Assembly: GCA_008802785.1 (NCBI GenBank)
Contig: VUYT01000035.1
Location: forward strand, 62,001-126,000
Direction: 5' to 3'
Source: Symmetrospora coprosmae
Taxonomy: Eukaryota > Basidiomycota > Cystobasidiomycetes > Symmetrosporaceae
Length of the DNA stretch: 64,000 nucleotides
Under the pieces are notes generated by a model that was not told the origin of the DNA, made no database searches, and saw nothing but the letters and a program-made list of their open reading frames with translations. Shown piece by piece: positions 21,754 through 33,851 of this stretch. The translations under genes were made by a program, and so were the position numbers. Every line of letters begins with the position of its first letter. Positions within the stretch are counted from its first letter, which is position 1.

Positions 21754-24243
21754 CTACTTAGATTCAGTGATATCGACATCCTGCATCCCATTGTTCTTCT
21801 CCTGTGCTTGCTTTGCGCTTTTCTCGAGGACTTGCTGCTGGCCAGCCTTGTCCATAGTCTCCGCATCCAGCAAGGGCTTGATGCCGAGCATGGACGTATC
21901 GTATCCAGCTTCCTCGAGGTATTGTCTGAACCTCTCATCCTCGGCCGTCATGTAATCCTGGTTAATGTCCGGTACGAGGAAGTATACTACGATCGCCGAG
22001 ACGAGGGCTAGGGCCGAACCAATGTAAACCCTGTGTGGACGATCAGACCATCGCATCAGCTGCAGTACTCTGACCTCGCCCGCACTCTCGCATATCCTGT
22101 GCTCTCATTTGGGTCTGCTACTTACGGGATCGTGTCTCCTTTGTAGGTGCCAGCTCCTCCAACATCGTTGATGATCGGAGTGTAGACATATGTTGCAACG
22201 AATGCGCCAATCTGGTAGATATCAGATTGTACATTAGTGATTTAGCATTGACGCACGGGAGGTGCCTACTGTCTCACCTTGCCAATCATCGCCGCGATCG
22301 AATAGAAAATGCCTCGAACCGCCGTTGGACCGGTAGCCTTGGCTGCGAGCTACATCCGCATAGCAGCCCAGCTACAGTAAGCTGCTTTACGTGTATAGAG
22401 ATGGCTCACTTACCAGGCCTAGGTTATTGCCGGGCCCGAGCTCGCCGAGCGAGAGATATAGCCCATACAAGATTGCAAAGCCAGCAATGTGCTCTTTGAG
22501 CTTGGTATAAACTCCTGACAGGATGAAACCGACGAGACTCTGCAGCAGGAGGCCTGTGATGATGGTGGTCTTTGGCCCTAGCCTGGTCATCGTGAAGGGT
22601 AGACGCGTCAACGGGGCTTGCATTGTGAGCAGGAGACCGCTTGACTGACTTGTCCACGATCAGCGCGCCAACGATTGTGCCCGGAAGATAGAAGAAGTTG
22701 CTGTAGACGAACGTCTTAAGCTCTCTCCTCTGAGTATTCGCTGCTGCACAGGCTCACATGAGGGTGTCCCAGCCCAAGACTTGGGACATGGTTCCATTCG
22801 GAATGGCAGCGCTGACGATGACGGATGAGTAAATGCCAGCAGGATATCTGGATGATAGCGACATGTGTCAGGTTCTGCAGCATTAGCTATGGCAACTGCC
22901 GACTCACGCGATCCAGTCGTAGACTGTGCAGGATCAAATAGAAGGCACCCGATTAGAGATGCGGATATGCACAAGAAGGTAATCACTCACTGAACCAGGC
23001 TACTGACACGCCAAATAGGCGTGAACCGTATTTCCCTGGTGAAGCGATAAGATCAGACGTCTTCCCAAGGCTGTTCTTGTCCGGAGGTACACGATCCGAG
23101 ACCTACTGAAGATCAGAGCCCATGGGAGTTTGGTAAACTTGATTTGACTCATGGAGTTCTCTTTGTATCGCTTGGGCTCTTCCATGGAGAGCCGAACGAA
23201 CAGAATGAGTAGCGGAAACACCGCACCCAGGCCGAGGGTGAGTCGCCAGACCCATTCGAGGCGCTGCTCCGTGAAGATCTGTAGAAGTAGATAAGGCACG
23301 AGGCTATAAGAACGGGTGCGTCAGTTTTCCGTGGAATCTGCGAGGCGGGCGTGACTGCTACCCACTTGGCAACAACGAAGCCGAGATCGATCTGCGACAG
23401 GCTTGGTGTCAGAACTGATACGACTTCGAGCTGACACGAGATCCCTACGCATGTGTTGGTCGAGAGGATAACTAATTTCTGCTGATGCGCCTTTGGTGCG
23501 CCAGGATCCTCGGTGTTTTCGGCGGCCGCCACTGTCCCTGCTGGGTATTCGGCCCTGGGCAGAAGCATAGATCAGCCTCAGGCTGTAATTCTGTGACTAC
23601 CCGGAGTGCAATTGTCCACTCACCCGATACCGATGCCCAGGAGGAAACGATAGGCGATAAGGGCTGTGATGGTCGCCTGTACGGAACCCCCAGCGCCGTA
23701 CGCAAGGCCAGAGAAGACGGAAAAGACTATAAGGATGATACAGCCGGCGATCATACCGGGCTTGCGTCCGTATCTGTCGGTCAGATATCCAAAAGTTCCT
23801 TGGCCAAGGATGGTGCCACCTGGTTGCACAGATTTAAGCCGAAGCGGAGACTAGGTGAGTCTGAAGAACGACTCACAAAAGACGAGCGAACTGAACAGTT
23901 GATTATTGTTGCGAGCTGCCCACTGCTCCGGGTACATCGTGGAGAGGATGTATCGAACAGGCCCACTGCCTGCATTGACGTATCCATCGGAGAAGAGTGC
24001 CGAGCCGCAGGCGAAGACCGTGCTATCGTGTCATAAGAGCCCAGATCCATTAGATGGGTTACAAGACGATTAACCAAGTTTCAGCATCGAGTAACGAGAG
24101 CCGTAGAGAGAGGGAGAGGCATAGAAGGCGTGGGGGCATCAGCCTCATGGGTGAGCGCATGGGAAAGAAGGGTCGGGCTGCACTGACGCGATGCGGCCGA
24201 GGCCAAAGCCGCCGGCACGGCGGGAGTCATCGAAGCTCGACAT
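21754..24243 (-). CDS. MFS transporter, GIT1-like (glycerophosphodiester/phosphate type)
   Basis: Fourteen exons give 510 residues: 24188-24243, 23877-24022, 23624-23819, 23449-23554, 23366-23391, 23107-23303, 22991-23035, 22908-22923, 22758-22847, 22650-22700, 22414-22582, 22278-22349, 22126-22211 and 21754-22030. Seen in order are GSALFSDGYVNAGSGPVRYI, GYLTDRYGRKPGM (MFS loop signature), GIGIGAEYPAGTVAAAE, LEWVWRLTLGLGAVFPLL, SMEEPKRYKENSM, YDWIAYPAGIYSSVI, FFYLPGTIVGALIVDKLGPK and TAVRGIFYSIAAMIGKIGAF. This is the organisation of fungal Git1-type carriers for glycerophosphoinositol or glycerophosphocholine and of related phosphate:H+ symporters. The substrate is inference. Two exons are very small (16 and 26 nt). 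The C-terminal tail is charged and Gln/Lys-rich. Confidence 0.9.
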
Positions 24244-24720
24244 CTCTGAGTGTGGTGTGGTAGAGCTGTAGGGCTGAGACAGAGAAGAAGGAAGAAGTCC
24301 AATGCTTGTGCTTGAGATGGGAGCCCATCTCCGCGCGGGCCCTTTGCCGGAAAGATAAAGTGGCGGTTATGCACGTGCGGGCCTATCTTTAGATGGGTGG
24401 GGCAGGAAGGACGCCAATCGCGTTCATTCATATTGTCTGCCATTCATTCATATTGTCTGCCAAGTTGACTGCGGGACGTCTGCATGTTAAAGGTGCGGAG
24501 GATGGCGCAGCTCGTCCGTTGCGTCTACAAACACGTTCGAGTTGCGGCCACGGGCGCGAAGAGCTTGCGCGCGGGGGGAAACTTGCATTATTACGGCAGA
24601 CACCTGGAAAATCGATATACGACAACGAAGACGGACAGCTAATACCAAGAATGGTGCGAAAGATACGGAGGTGCTCAATACTGACGGGGACGAGAGCTGG
24701 AACCGGTAGACGCGTTTTGC
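24244..24720. other. intergenic region between GPI protein and GIT1-like gene
   Basis: About 480 bp between the start of the transporter and the stop of the next minus-strand gene. It should contain the transporter promoter and the terminator of the GPI-protein gene. A perfect short tandem duplication lies at 24423-24461. Confidence 0.45.
24423..24461. repeat. short tandem duplication, two ~19-bp units
   Basis: The sequence TTCATTCATATTGTCTGCC occurs twice in direct succession upstream of the GIT1-like gene. This may be replication slippage or a duplicated regulatory element; nothing in the sequence decides. Confidence 0.75.
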
Positions 24721-25706
24721 TCAGGCCATGAGAACGGCGACAAGACCGGCGATGGCAAGAAAGCCAGCGGCGACGGTGACACCGCGACCAGCAGCACCAG
24801 TCGGAGCAGCAGTGGCTGCCGAAGCGACGGATGAGATGGCCGAGCTAGCAGCCGACTGGATGCTGGAAGCAACGCTCGAGGCCGAGCTGGCGGCGGAGCT
24901 GTGATGAGTACCGAACGGGATCGTCAGAAAGGTACGGAGACAGGCTCAAAAGACGTCAGAACTCACGCAGCGGTGCTGGTCGCTCCGCTCAGCGCCGATG
25001 ACGCGCTCGAGGCGATGCTCGAAGTGGCAGCAGCGGCGCTGGAAGACCTGCTCGAGGCCGCCGAGGAAACGCTCGACGAGACGGACGAAGCGCTGGAGAC
25101 GAGGGAAGCTGCGACAGTATGTGAGCTTGAAATGCAATGCCCCTATCGCACTGTAACTTCTGCAGCTCACAGGCAACAGACGAGGCTCCAGCCCCGCTGG
25201 TGATGGAAGCATCTTGACCGAGGCAACCCGAGTCTCCCGGGTTGATGGAGACCTGGTCAGAGTAGTTGAGGGTTCCAGACCCGTCACGGATCGAGAAAGT
25301 GATGGAGGTGCCCGCGGCAATGTTGGCGGTCCAGGTGATGACGCCAGCGGCGGCCTGCTCGGGGAAGCTCTGGAGGGCTGCAGCACCGCTCTGGCCGCCT
25401 GGCAGGATGCTGATGAAGTATGGGGCCTGTCCGCCTCGGAAGGCGATGGCTGTAGGCGTGCACTTTCGTCAGCCACCTGACCAAAACAAAAGTTGGCAGG
25501 CGGAGTGTGCAAGGCCGCTGGTCGGCTCACCGACTGGCTGGCACTGAACGATGGAGGGAGGGGTGTCGATTTGCTGTGACAGGCAACAGAGTGACTCCTC
25601 AGCGACGGGTCTCGGTCACACACATTGGCCTGCGTGCACTCACTGGGCCAGACTGCGCCTGGGCAACAGCGGCAAAGGCAGCGGAGAGAGCGAGGATGAG
25701 CTTCAT
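24721..25706 (-). CDS. GPI-anchored cell-wall protein, Kre9/Knh1-like domain
   Basis: Five exons (25644-25706, 25531-25573, 25171-25449, 24967-25108, 24721-24898) give 234 residues. A signal peptide (MKLILALSAAFAAVAQAQ) precedes a domain of about 95 residues with VQCQPV, FRGGQAPYFISILPGG, TWTANIAAGTSITFSIRDGS and a closing Cys. This layout is common in basidiomycete secreted proteins related to the Kre9/Knh1 family. A Ser/Ala-rich linker of about 90 residues follows and would be O-glycosylated. The end is a small-residue omega-site region and a hydrophobic tail (GFLAIAGLVAVLMA), so GPI attachment is likely. Inferred role: structural wall protein. A similar but not closely alike GPI protein lies at 40406-41615. 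Confidence 0.85.
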
Positions 25707-26350
25707 AGTGGCGTATACGAGGGGTCTCTAGGGAGGAGAATGGATGAGGGCGACGAAATACGATAAGAACGTGATGGAACGAAGGCAAGAGGGGATGGAC
25801 AGGAGAGGACCCAAGCACAACAAGCAGCAAGAAGGCGATCTGTGTGCCGCCGAGAACTCCCCCAACGGCCGGCAACCGCGACGGTGAGAACAGCGGCGAG
25901 AAGACACGGAAGGGGCCCGACCGCAGGGCAACCAAACAAAGAGAAGCATCGAGAATAATCATCGTGGCCATCTTCGTTGCTGTGGGTTCATCTTGCATCG
26001 TGTCACATCATCGCGGTGTTCCTTGCCAGAGAGACGGCGGTGAGAAAGAAGGGAGCGTCAACCGGACCCCTATCACTTGCTCCCAGCCTCGAAGATCCCC
26101 TGGCGACGATGAAACAAGATGCAACAGAATATGGCGAAACCTGCAGCACTCTTCGCCTCGATGCTATTCTTCAACAACATCCATGGAAGCCAATAACAAC
26201 GCCAGGGAGAAGTGACTGCAGAAAGACAGATGCATAGCCTCGAGACATGACAAGAGCGAGAAGAGCTGGGAAAGGAAAGGACTGAAGGTACTGCGGAAAA
26301 GACGTGCAGGCGCTCCTGCCATGGGCCCGTTGACTCCATGCACTGCCACA
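25707..26350. other. intergenic region upstream of the GPI-protein gene
   Basis: About 640 bp between the start of the GPI-protein gene and the stop of the MIT-domain gene, both on the minus strand. It probably holds the GPI-protein promoter. No further coding exon or repeat is supportable. Confidence 0.4.
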
Positions 26351-29300
26351 CTAGGTGTCCACCGCCCAGCCTGCGCCCTTCTTGCTGTACTTTTCGAGCC
26401 AGATGCCGAGATCAACGAGGATCATCCTGCAGAGCGTCTTTTCAAAGAACTCGCTCGTACGCCGGAGCCGCCCCTCGACGTGACTGCGCATCTCGGGGGA
26501 GAGGTCCGCGTATCCGGACTGCCCCGCACTAGGGCTTGCATCGCTGCTCTTTGGCGGAGAGGAGCTGGCGCCAGATGTTCGCGGGTGAAGCGTAGACTGA
26601 GAGGTACCCGCACGGGACATGGGCAGGGAGGAGGCTGGCGGGGCAGAAGCGTGATGGAGCGACTGGATGTGCCGGTCCAGGATCTGCGAGTGCAGGCACA
26701 GCCGAGCAAGAGCGGCCACGTAGGTCTCGGGCGCATCCAGGCTAGAGAGAGAGAGAGCGCAGGATGCCGTCAGCCTTGGTCCGCCTTCCGGTCTCTCGAA
26801 CGGCCACACTCACTTTTTGCCCTTGGTCATGGTCACCATGGACCGAGAAAGCTTGGACGACCATGCTCCGAAGGAGCTCTGCATATACCAACAGGACTGA
26901 CTCGTCAGCTAATCTGCGATAAACGACAATCACGATAACCAGTACCCACCTGCCCGCCCTTCTTTCCGCCCGGCGCCTCTATGTACCCAAGCTTCTTGCT
27001 GAGCGTGCTTTGGACACCATCGAGCATGCCTTCGAAACTTTCAAGCTCCTTCGCCAGACGATTCGCAGAGTCTACTCGGCTGCTCGCGTTGCCCGGCCGG
27101 ATATTGGCGTGCGTGTCGAGGAGAAGCAAGTCGCCTAGGCGCTCAATGCCCTCTAGCCCAGAAAGCAGCAGATCCAGCATCCGGACTTTCGTCTCTATGT
27201 GGATGAGCTTGACGCTGCCCTGCTGCCACAGCTGCTTGGGCACGTACAGCCGCTGGGTCAGGTATGCACCCGTGAGGATGGAGGAGCGCAGCTGCCGCAG
27301 GAAGTGGTACGGCCGCCGAAGCGCGTCCGCAGGCGGCGGATGATACTCGCTGAGCGAGGGCGTCAGCGATGCTGAGGCCTGGCTCGTATAAGCAGTCACG
27401 CTGTGTCCGGCATGGCTGGTACCGCTGGACAGGAGAGAGGCGCTCGAGTGAAAAGACGCGGTGGCCGGCGTGTCGGGCTCAAGGAAGGACTGGGAAGTGA
27501 TGGAAGGCGTGGGCATGTGCTGTGATCGGCCAGCTTGCCGCTCGCTTGATTGCTGCTGTTGCTGCAGGTACATCGTATATGTTGATGAGACGGGTGAGAC
27601 GAGCTCACCCGAATCGCGACCGGTTCCACCGCTTCGGTAAGCGTGCTGGTGTGGCGGGGACGACACCTCCGTACCAGATGAGGATGTCGATGCCGGAGTC
27701 AGTGGAGGGAGACCGTTCTCCTGGCTCTGATTCGCAGCTGTAGGATCGCTGTCCGCGCGTACCATCTGCGGTGCGAATGGAAGTGGCGGAACAGCAGGCA
27801 ACTGGGCATACTCCGAGTTGTAGGACTGGAGATTGGGCCGCTTGCTGCCTGGCTGCGATAGTGCACGCAAGCGCATCGGGAGAGAACCCGCGGCGTTGAA
27901 GGCCGTGCCGTCGATGATAGACCGCCGCCGCGTGTCATCGGCCGACTCCGGTTGCTGCTTCTGCTGATGCTGCTGTCGGGATGCGGAGCCTCTGCGCTGC
28001 AGCGGCGGAGCCGACTTGATGGCAGAGTTGTCGTAGCCAGGCATGACGGCTGCATCCTGTACCTGCGGGCTCTTCCGTCGCTGGCTGATGGTACCCTGCG
28101 AAGTAGAGGGGTTGACCAGGAGGCTAGCACTGCTAGCCGGCTTATCTGCCGAGGGGCGACGGTCCATCGCAGGACCCGTATAGGCGTGCTGAGCGGCCTT
28201 GGCCGCAGCGGGAGCTGCAAGACTAGCCGAGCGCGCCGGCCGCGTCATCGGTTGCAGGACGGACGACCGCTGTGAGGAAGATGACGCAGAGCTGATCGCT
28301 GGCAGAGGCGGCAACGGAACTTTCTGCGTGGCTGCTGTAGGCCAATTGCCATGAGAAAAGGCGGAGCTGGTTGTGGATGACAGGCTCTCGCTGCTTGTCA
28401 TGCGAGCCAAAGAAGAGTGCGCCGTCGTTGCTGAAGCCTGCGACCCGGCTCTCGACCTCGCAGCGGCAGCATTGCTCGCGCTATGAGCCCCGTTCGACGA
28501 AGCTGAAGATGCCTTTCTGCTCCGGGAAGCAAAGGTTGCCTGCGTGTCTGGCGTAGGCGTGGCCAGCTCGCTCGGCTGAACGTCATACGCTTCGCTGCTC
28601 CCGTCATGCGCCTCCTGGTATAGCTCCTCCTCGGCATCTTCCTCCGCGTCCCGCTGCTGACTGGCAGTGGCAGCAAAGTGCGGCAGGTTGGACGTGGGCG
28701 GAGACTTGTTGAAACTGCGAGCCGACGATGCTGTTGACGGCTTCTTGCGGTGCTGCGCCGAGCGAAAGCTAGACGAGTTCGGCGAGTCTGGCAGTCCTTC
28801 AGCAAACTGCGCAGAATGCCTCGCTTGTCCGTCCACAATGTCGAATTGGGACGATTGCGAGTCGGGCGAGAAGGAGATGCTCGACTGCTCCACCCCTGCG
28901 GTTTCTGCTGCCGTGCGCTGCCGTGACCGCCGCTTCTCCTGCCTAGCTGCAATCTCCGGATCCGATTTGAAGCTGGGCATGTCGGCAAAGGTCGCTGAGA
29001 TGGGACGTCCAGCCTGGGAGAGCGCGTCCGCATGCATCGGCCCCACCTGGTACGGCTTCGCAAGCGTCTGCGCGTGGTAGTCCTGCGACCGGCGTTTCGC
29101 GCTCTGCGTGGGCGAGTCGGGGAAAGGGAGTGCCGAGACCTGCACGCCTGCTGCAGCGGCGCTTCGGGCGGCAGACCCGGCAACTGGCGAGATGGGCGTA
29201 TTGAAAAGCATGGCTGACCCGATCCCCGCGCGAGCAGAGTCTTGGCTGCGCTCGGATGATGTCGACGGGCGAGAAGGGGTCATGTAGACGGCATCCGAGG

Positions 29301-30990
29301 TTGCTGGTTCGGGCAGGTGCCGCTGCTGCTTTTCTGACACACGCGATGCGTGCAGGGAAGCGGCCGTCTGGTTTGCCTTCTCTGCGGCGTCCGACGACAA
29401 TGTGTCTATGCGGAGGCGTTCCGCAATGTCGGCAGAGAGGACGCGTATCCGCTCCTCGTATGTGTCATGCTATCCCGCGCGCAGCAACGGAGAGCAAAAA
29501 TAGTCAGCGCCTCAAGTGAAGCAGCCGGTACGGAGCCCTCAATCACTCACGATAACCTTGAGCCGCCGGCTCTCGTCCAACCGCATCTTCTCCCTCTTCT
29601 CAAGCTTCGCCTCGCGCTTCTCGCGCTCTCGACGCTCTTCCGCCGTCTCGTCATCTTCGCTCTCCTGCCGAGAATCGTACCCGTTCGCGCCGTGTAAAGT
29701 TGGCTCCTCCAATCCGCTGAGCAGCCTCTCCTTGCGCCGTCGATCTTTCCGCTTCTGCTTGAGTGCATTGAGCTTTTCCAGCTCCTTCACTCTCCACAGG
29801 CCCGCCGTCTCCTCGACCCGCGTCATGACGTCTCTGAGCAAGCGGACGCTCTGCGTGTACGCCGCGACGGCTGCCTCCTCGTTCTGCGCCGAGTCGAGCA
29901 GGACCGCCGACTGCGCCTTCTGAAGCGCGATCGTCAGGACGGATTTCGACGGCAGAGGCTGCGCCGCTTCGTCCTTGCCGTCGCCTGCAGACTTGGCAGT
30001 GATGTCGGTTGCGGACGTGTTTGGCGTGTAGTATGACGCTGCTGTACTTGCAAGCGAGCTGACGCTTGCCTGGTTCGACAGCGTCTGCGCATGCGTCTCC
30101 GCAGCGGTGTGCCGAGGCGTGGAGTAGCCGTTGTGGCGGGGCACCTCGCGGTCGGCTGACAGGTGACGCGCAAATGCAGGTGCTGGCGGAGAGGTGCTAT
30201 TGGCATTGGTAGCTAGCCCTGATGCACCGTTGGAGGACCTGCCGGTCCGCGATGATGGATGCCCCTCGCTAGCCCTTGGAGGCGATGACGAGGACGTCGA
30301 CGCGAAAGGTATGCTCGGCAGCTGCTGCTGAGGTGCAGCTGTCCGAGGGCCATACGTTGAGCTGCGGGTGTACGCAGCTGCTGTCGGCGGGGACGAGCCC
30401 ATGGTCCGGCGGGCGGCCGAGGGCGATTGCCGGTGACCGTCTCCTGCACCATTGCCAGCGTAGCTTCCAGTCTGGGCCGATGGTACCCATGCGAAAGCAG
30501 ACCCATCGCCCCTGCTGGCCGTTGCTGTCGAGAGTGACACGGTCGTCGCGGCGGGTGGACTTGGACCGTTCCCGCTGCCACTGGCGCTCTCCCAGACCGC
30601 CGTCACGGGCCTGCTGTTGGCCATGGCGTGCATGCCGCTCGCAGCGCCGCCTCGAGCATGCGCGCTGCTATCGCGGTGCTCCTCCTCGTTGTCGCCGTAG
30701 CGTGCGGACGCGCCTTGCCCTTGCCCTTGCCCGTTTGGGAGCGATGGGAGGGCCTCTCTCGGGGGCGGGCCGATGGGACTCGTTCTCGCTGCCATGTAGA
30801 GGGGCGACGATATTCCCAGCCCAGCAGTAGGAGAAGGGCTGCCTGATGCTCTCCATGGGCTTGTAGGGCCTGTCCCTGTCCCTGTGGCTGTGGCTGCCAC
30901 CGAAGAGGAAGGGAGGACCGACGACCTGCTGCCCGACCTGGTCCGTGCCATTCCCGGGACGGCAGTCACTCCACTGCCGCCCTGGCTCAT
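26351..30990 (-). CDS. large MIT-domain protein
   Basis: Four exons (29551-30990, 26950-29469, 26814-26878, 26351-26741) give 1471 residues. The first 340 residues are Ser/Thr/Gly/Pro-rich. Residues about 350-500, spanning the first splice, match the MIT fold: SVLTIALQKAQSAVLLDSAQ, AVAAYTQSVRLLRDVMTRVE, then a charged helix and HDTYEERIRVLSADIAERL. MIT domains bind ESCRT-III tails or act at microtubules and endosomes. Another 650 residues of low complexity follow. The C-terminal 260 residues look globular: RRPYHFLRQLRSSILTGAYL, YVPKQLWQQGSVKLIHIETK, LLSGLEGIERLGDLLL, and near the end MRSHVEGRLRRTSEFFEKTL. This combination is known from uncharacterised fungal MIT proteins. A membrane-trafficking role is inference. 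Confidence 0.85.
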
Positions 30991-32038
30991 CGTGGGCGTG
31001 CCCTGTCTTGGCTATGCACCTCGACGGTGCTGCCCTCTCCTGCTGTTGCTGTTGAAGCCGTGTCCTCTGTCCTTCTTGCCTGGTGCCTCCCCCTAATCAC
31101 GAGCGGTCGCAAACCGAAGCGTGACTGCTCGCACCCGTGTATCGTGTATAGCGTATAGCGAGCAGCTGCCGCCGAATGCGAAAGCAGCGGGGCAAAGCAA
31201 GCGGCACCGCGGCACTGTGTCGTCTCTGGCCGTCCTTTTGCTGTCACAGCGGCCCCGTTCAGTTCAGGTTGGTCGACTGGGAAGAGCCGCTGGATGCCTC
31301 TGCCACTGCCCTTGCCCTTGCTCTTTCCCCCTCTGCCCACAGCACGATGACGCCGGGACTGGCCCAATTATGCAGATCCGCAAGGGGACAAGGAGGGGCA
31401 GCGGAAGATGAACTCCTACGAGTGCACGAGAGCAATGGAGCTCCGACTCTTGCACAGTCTTCTCGCCCGTGCCCTTTGTTGGGCGACTTCCAGGCAGCTC
31501 TGCGACCATCTGTCTGGGCGGACAACGGTTCGCGGTCAGGCTGTAAAGAGGTCGGAGCACGCTCTGCGCTCGAGTGACGTGTAGAGACAGCTAAAGGCGA
31601 ATGGCGTCCCCTTAATACGGTGCGATTCTTCCAGCGAAGCGAGAGGGAGCCGCGAGCTCGAGCAAGAGGAAGTCTCACTTTCGAGGTCCTTATACGCTGG
31701 CACCACAAGGACCGCATCAGGAAGCACAATCCGCATCATTAGCACATTCACATAGGTCGATAATACTAAGCGGACTCCACTGAGCAGCCCTCTGACCTCT
31801 GCTTGCGCGTGTGGACCCTCTAAGTACGCCTCAGCTGGGGCCACGAGAAAGCCCCGGAGATGAAGCTGCTCTTATCAGAGTCCTGTCAGCAAGCCCAAAC
31901 ACGCAGATCTCTGATATCGAAGCGGACAAGCGGAGAAGATTCTGCTCTTCGGTCTCTGCCGAGCTCGCAATCTCGCAACCGAGTCAGGACACGCCAGGCC
32001 TTGCCTCTGCTCTCATCAACGGACGCACGCCAGAAAGC
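30991..32038. promoter_or_regulatory. divergent region between MIT-domain gene and second MFS gene
   Basis: About 1 kb between two outward-facing starts. No convincing gene is seen on either strand. If the MFS protein starts at the in-frame ATG at 31811, the region shrinks to about 820 bp. A small cluster of TATAGCG-like units lies near 31145-31160. Confidence 0.4.
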
Positions 32039-33851
32039 ATGGCCAACCTCACGCCCAAGCACACCAAGCGAGCCGCCGCCAGCGAGTCCAGCACCACCAT
32101 CTGGGAAGACGACTCTGCCATCACCCTGCGCTTCGACGATGACGGTCCAGCGACGGAGCGCACCCGGCTCTGGCCGGAAGCGGAGGTGCTGGAGCGGAAG
32201 ACCCAGAGCAGGCGACACAGCAGCACGACAAGCTTCCCGTCTTGCAGACGCTCGCTCTGTGCTGGGCGCGCAGCATCGAAGTCTGGATCTTCTTCTCCAT
32301 CTTCCCGTTCCTCCCAGCTTTTGTTCAGCGGACGGGCGTGCCCCAGCCAGAGATCGGCTACTACGTGGGCATTGTCGAGAGCATATTCGCATTGACACAG
32401 TTCGCAGCCATGATGGTGTGGTCGGGCTGGTCGGACCGGTATGGGAGGAAGCCTGTCCTCTGTACTTGCCTCGTCGGAGCGTCCCTGTCGGCCTTTCTTT
32501 TCGGCTTGTCGACCAAGATATGGCACATGCTCATCTTGAGGGCATTGGCCGGTGTATTCTCTGCTTCAGCGACGTGAGCTGTGTTCGCTGTCCATCGTCC
32601 ATGGTCACACGCCTAACAACACCTGATGACACAGGATTGTCAGAGTTTTGCTGTCGGAGTCGACATCGGCCCGAAACGCGGCTCGTGCGTACAGCTATCT
32701 GTCGACCACGGCACAGCTTGCGCTCTTTGCAGGGCCTATGCTTGCCGGCATCTTGTACGAACCCTGCGAGAGATCACCCTGGCTGGCCACCCACTTCCCT
32801 TTGCTTGCGACTTTCCCGGCCCTTCTGCCAAGCTTCTTCAACGGCCTCTTCGCACTGGGTGCCGCAGCGACTGTCTTCTCCTTCGTCAGGGAGGTGGGTA
32901 GTAACGCGTAGGCAGCCTGCTTGTTCGACGTTCGTTGCTGACTGGCATATGTGGAATAGACCAAGCCTGCCGAACTCAAGTCTGACACCAAAGCCGAACA
33001 GCCCACATACCGGAGCGTATTGACCTACCCTGGCACGACGCCTGTGGTGATTATGTTCCTTTGGCAATGGAGCTATGGGAACTCCTTCGGAGCCAGTGAG
33101 TGACCTCTCATAGTCAATCGTGTACAGCCTTTGTGCTGACACCAGAGTGCAGTCACTCCTGTCTTCTACTTTACGAATGTCGAGCTTGGTAGATATACTA
33201 TCTGTGTCGCCAAGCCGTTAGTCTCGCTAATGTCCTCCTTCTGACACCCAGGCGGATGGGGCTTCTCTACCGAGAACATCTCCCTAGTCATGGGTTTCCT
33301 AGGCGTCGCAGGGGCCATCTATGCCCTTTTCTTCTTTGCGTCCTTCACCTCGCGCTTCGGTACGCGCAAGATGATACAGATGGCGGGCGTGGCCCAGGTC
33401 ATCGTGTACAGCTGGCCAATCTCGTCAAACATCCTGCTCCGACATGGATTCACTCGAATATTCATGGCGATCCTGCCAGCTATGCTGCTGCTCCAAGCCG
33501 TGGCGGGTATATCTGCCGGCAGTGAGCGCTTCTGCTGTGTGGTCGGGTACTACCGAGCTAACATTGCCCCACACAGTCTCACTACAGCTGGCGCTGAACA
33601 GTGCAGCTGCACCCGGCGCTCTGGGCTTGATCAACGGTCTCGCATTTGCGCTTGGTGCAGCACAGCGCAGTGTTCTGCCTGCAGGCGCGACCGCTCTCTT
33701 CGCCGTCACTGTTGAGAAACAGCTCCTGGACGGTCACCTTGCGTGGTACATCATCGTGGGCTGGACAGCTCTCTACAATGCCTACGTTTGGCGATACGCT
33801 ACGACGTTGCCGGGAGTAGCGAAAGACAACCTAGAGGACGATGAAGCTTAG
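32039..33851 (+). CDS. MFS transporter, DHA1/TetA-like (YCR023C-type)
   Basis: Exons from 32221 onward are well supported: 32221-32573, 32635-32893, 32960-33095, 33153-33188, 33252-33521 and 33577-33851. They cover LALCWARSIEVWIFFSIFPF, a first helix of this family; WSGWSDRYGRKPVL, the MFS loop 2-3 signature; RALAGVFSASATIVRVLLSE; a long loop; and helices ending near LAWYIIVGWTALYNAYVW. The acidic cytosolic N-terminus (TTIWEDDSAITLRFDDDG) is in another frame. The two join if a 35-nt intron (32186-32220, GTGCTG..ACACAG) is removed, giving 491 residues. That intron is unusually short, so a one-base sequence error or another first exon is possible. An in-frame ATG at 31811 could add 76 residues. 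The substrate is unknown; relatives export drugs or small metabolites. Confidence 0.8.

Noticed and set aside
28398-29183. Long Arg/Ser-rich frame antisense or shifted to the MIT-domain gene
   Set aside because: It is a shifted reading of the same strand as the real exon, with composition typical of a shadow frame.
32145-32206. Alternative 62-nt intron in the second MFS gene
   Set aside because: It keeps the frame but needs a poor donor (GTCCAG); listed only as a less likely alternative to the 35-nt segment.
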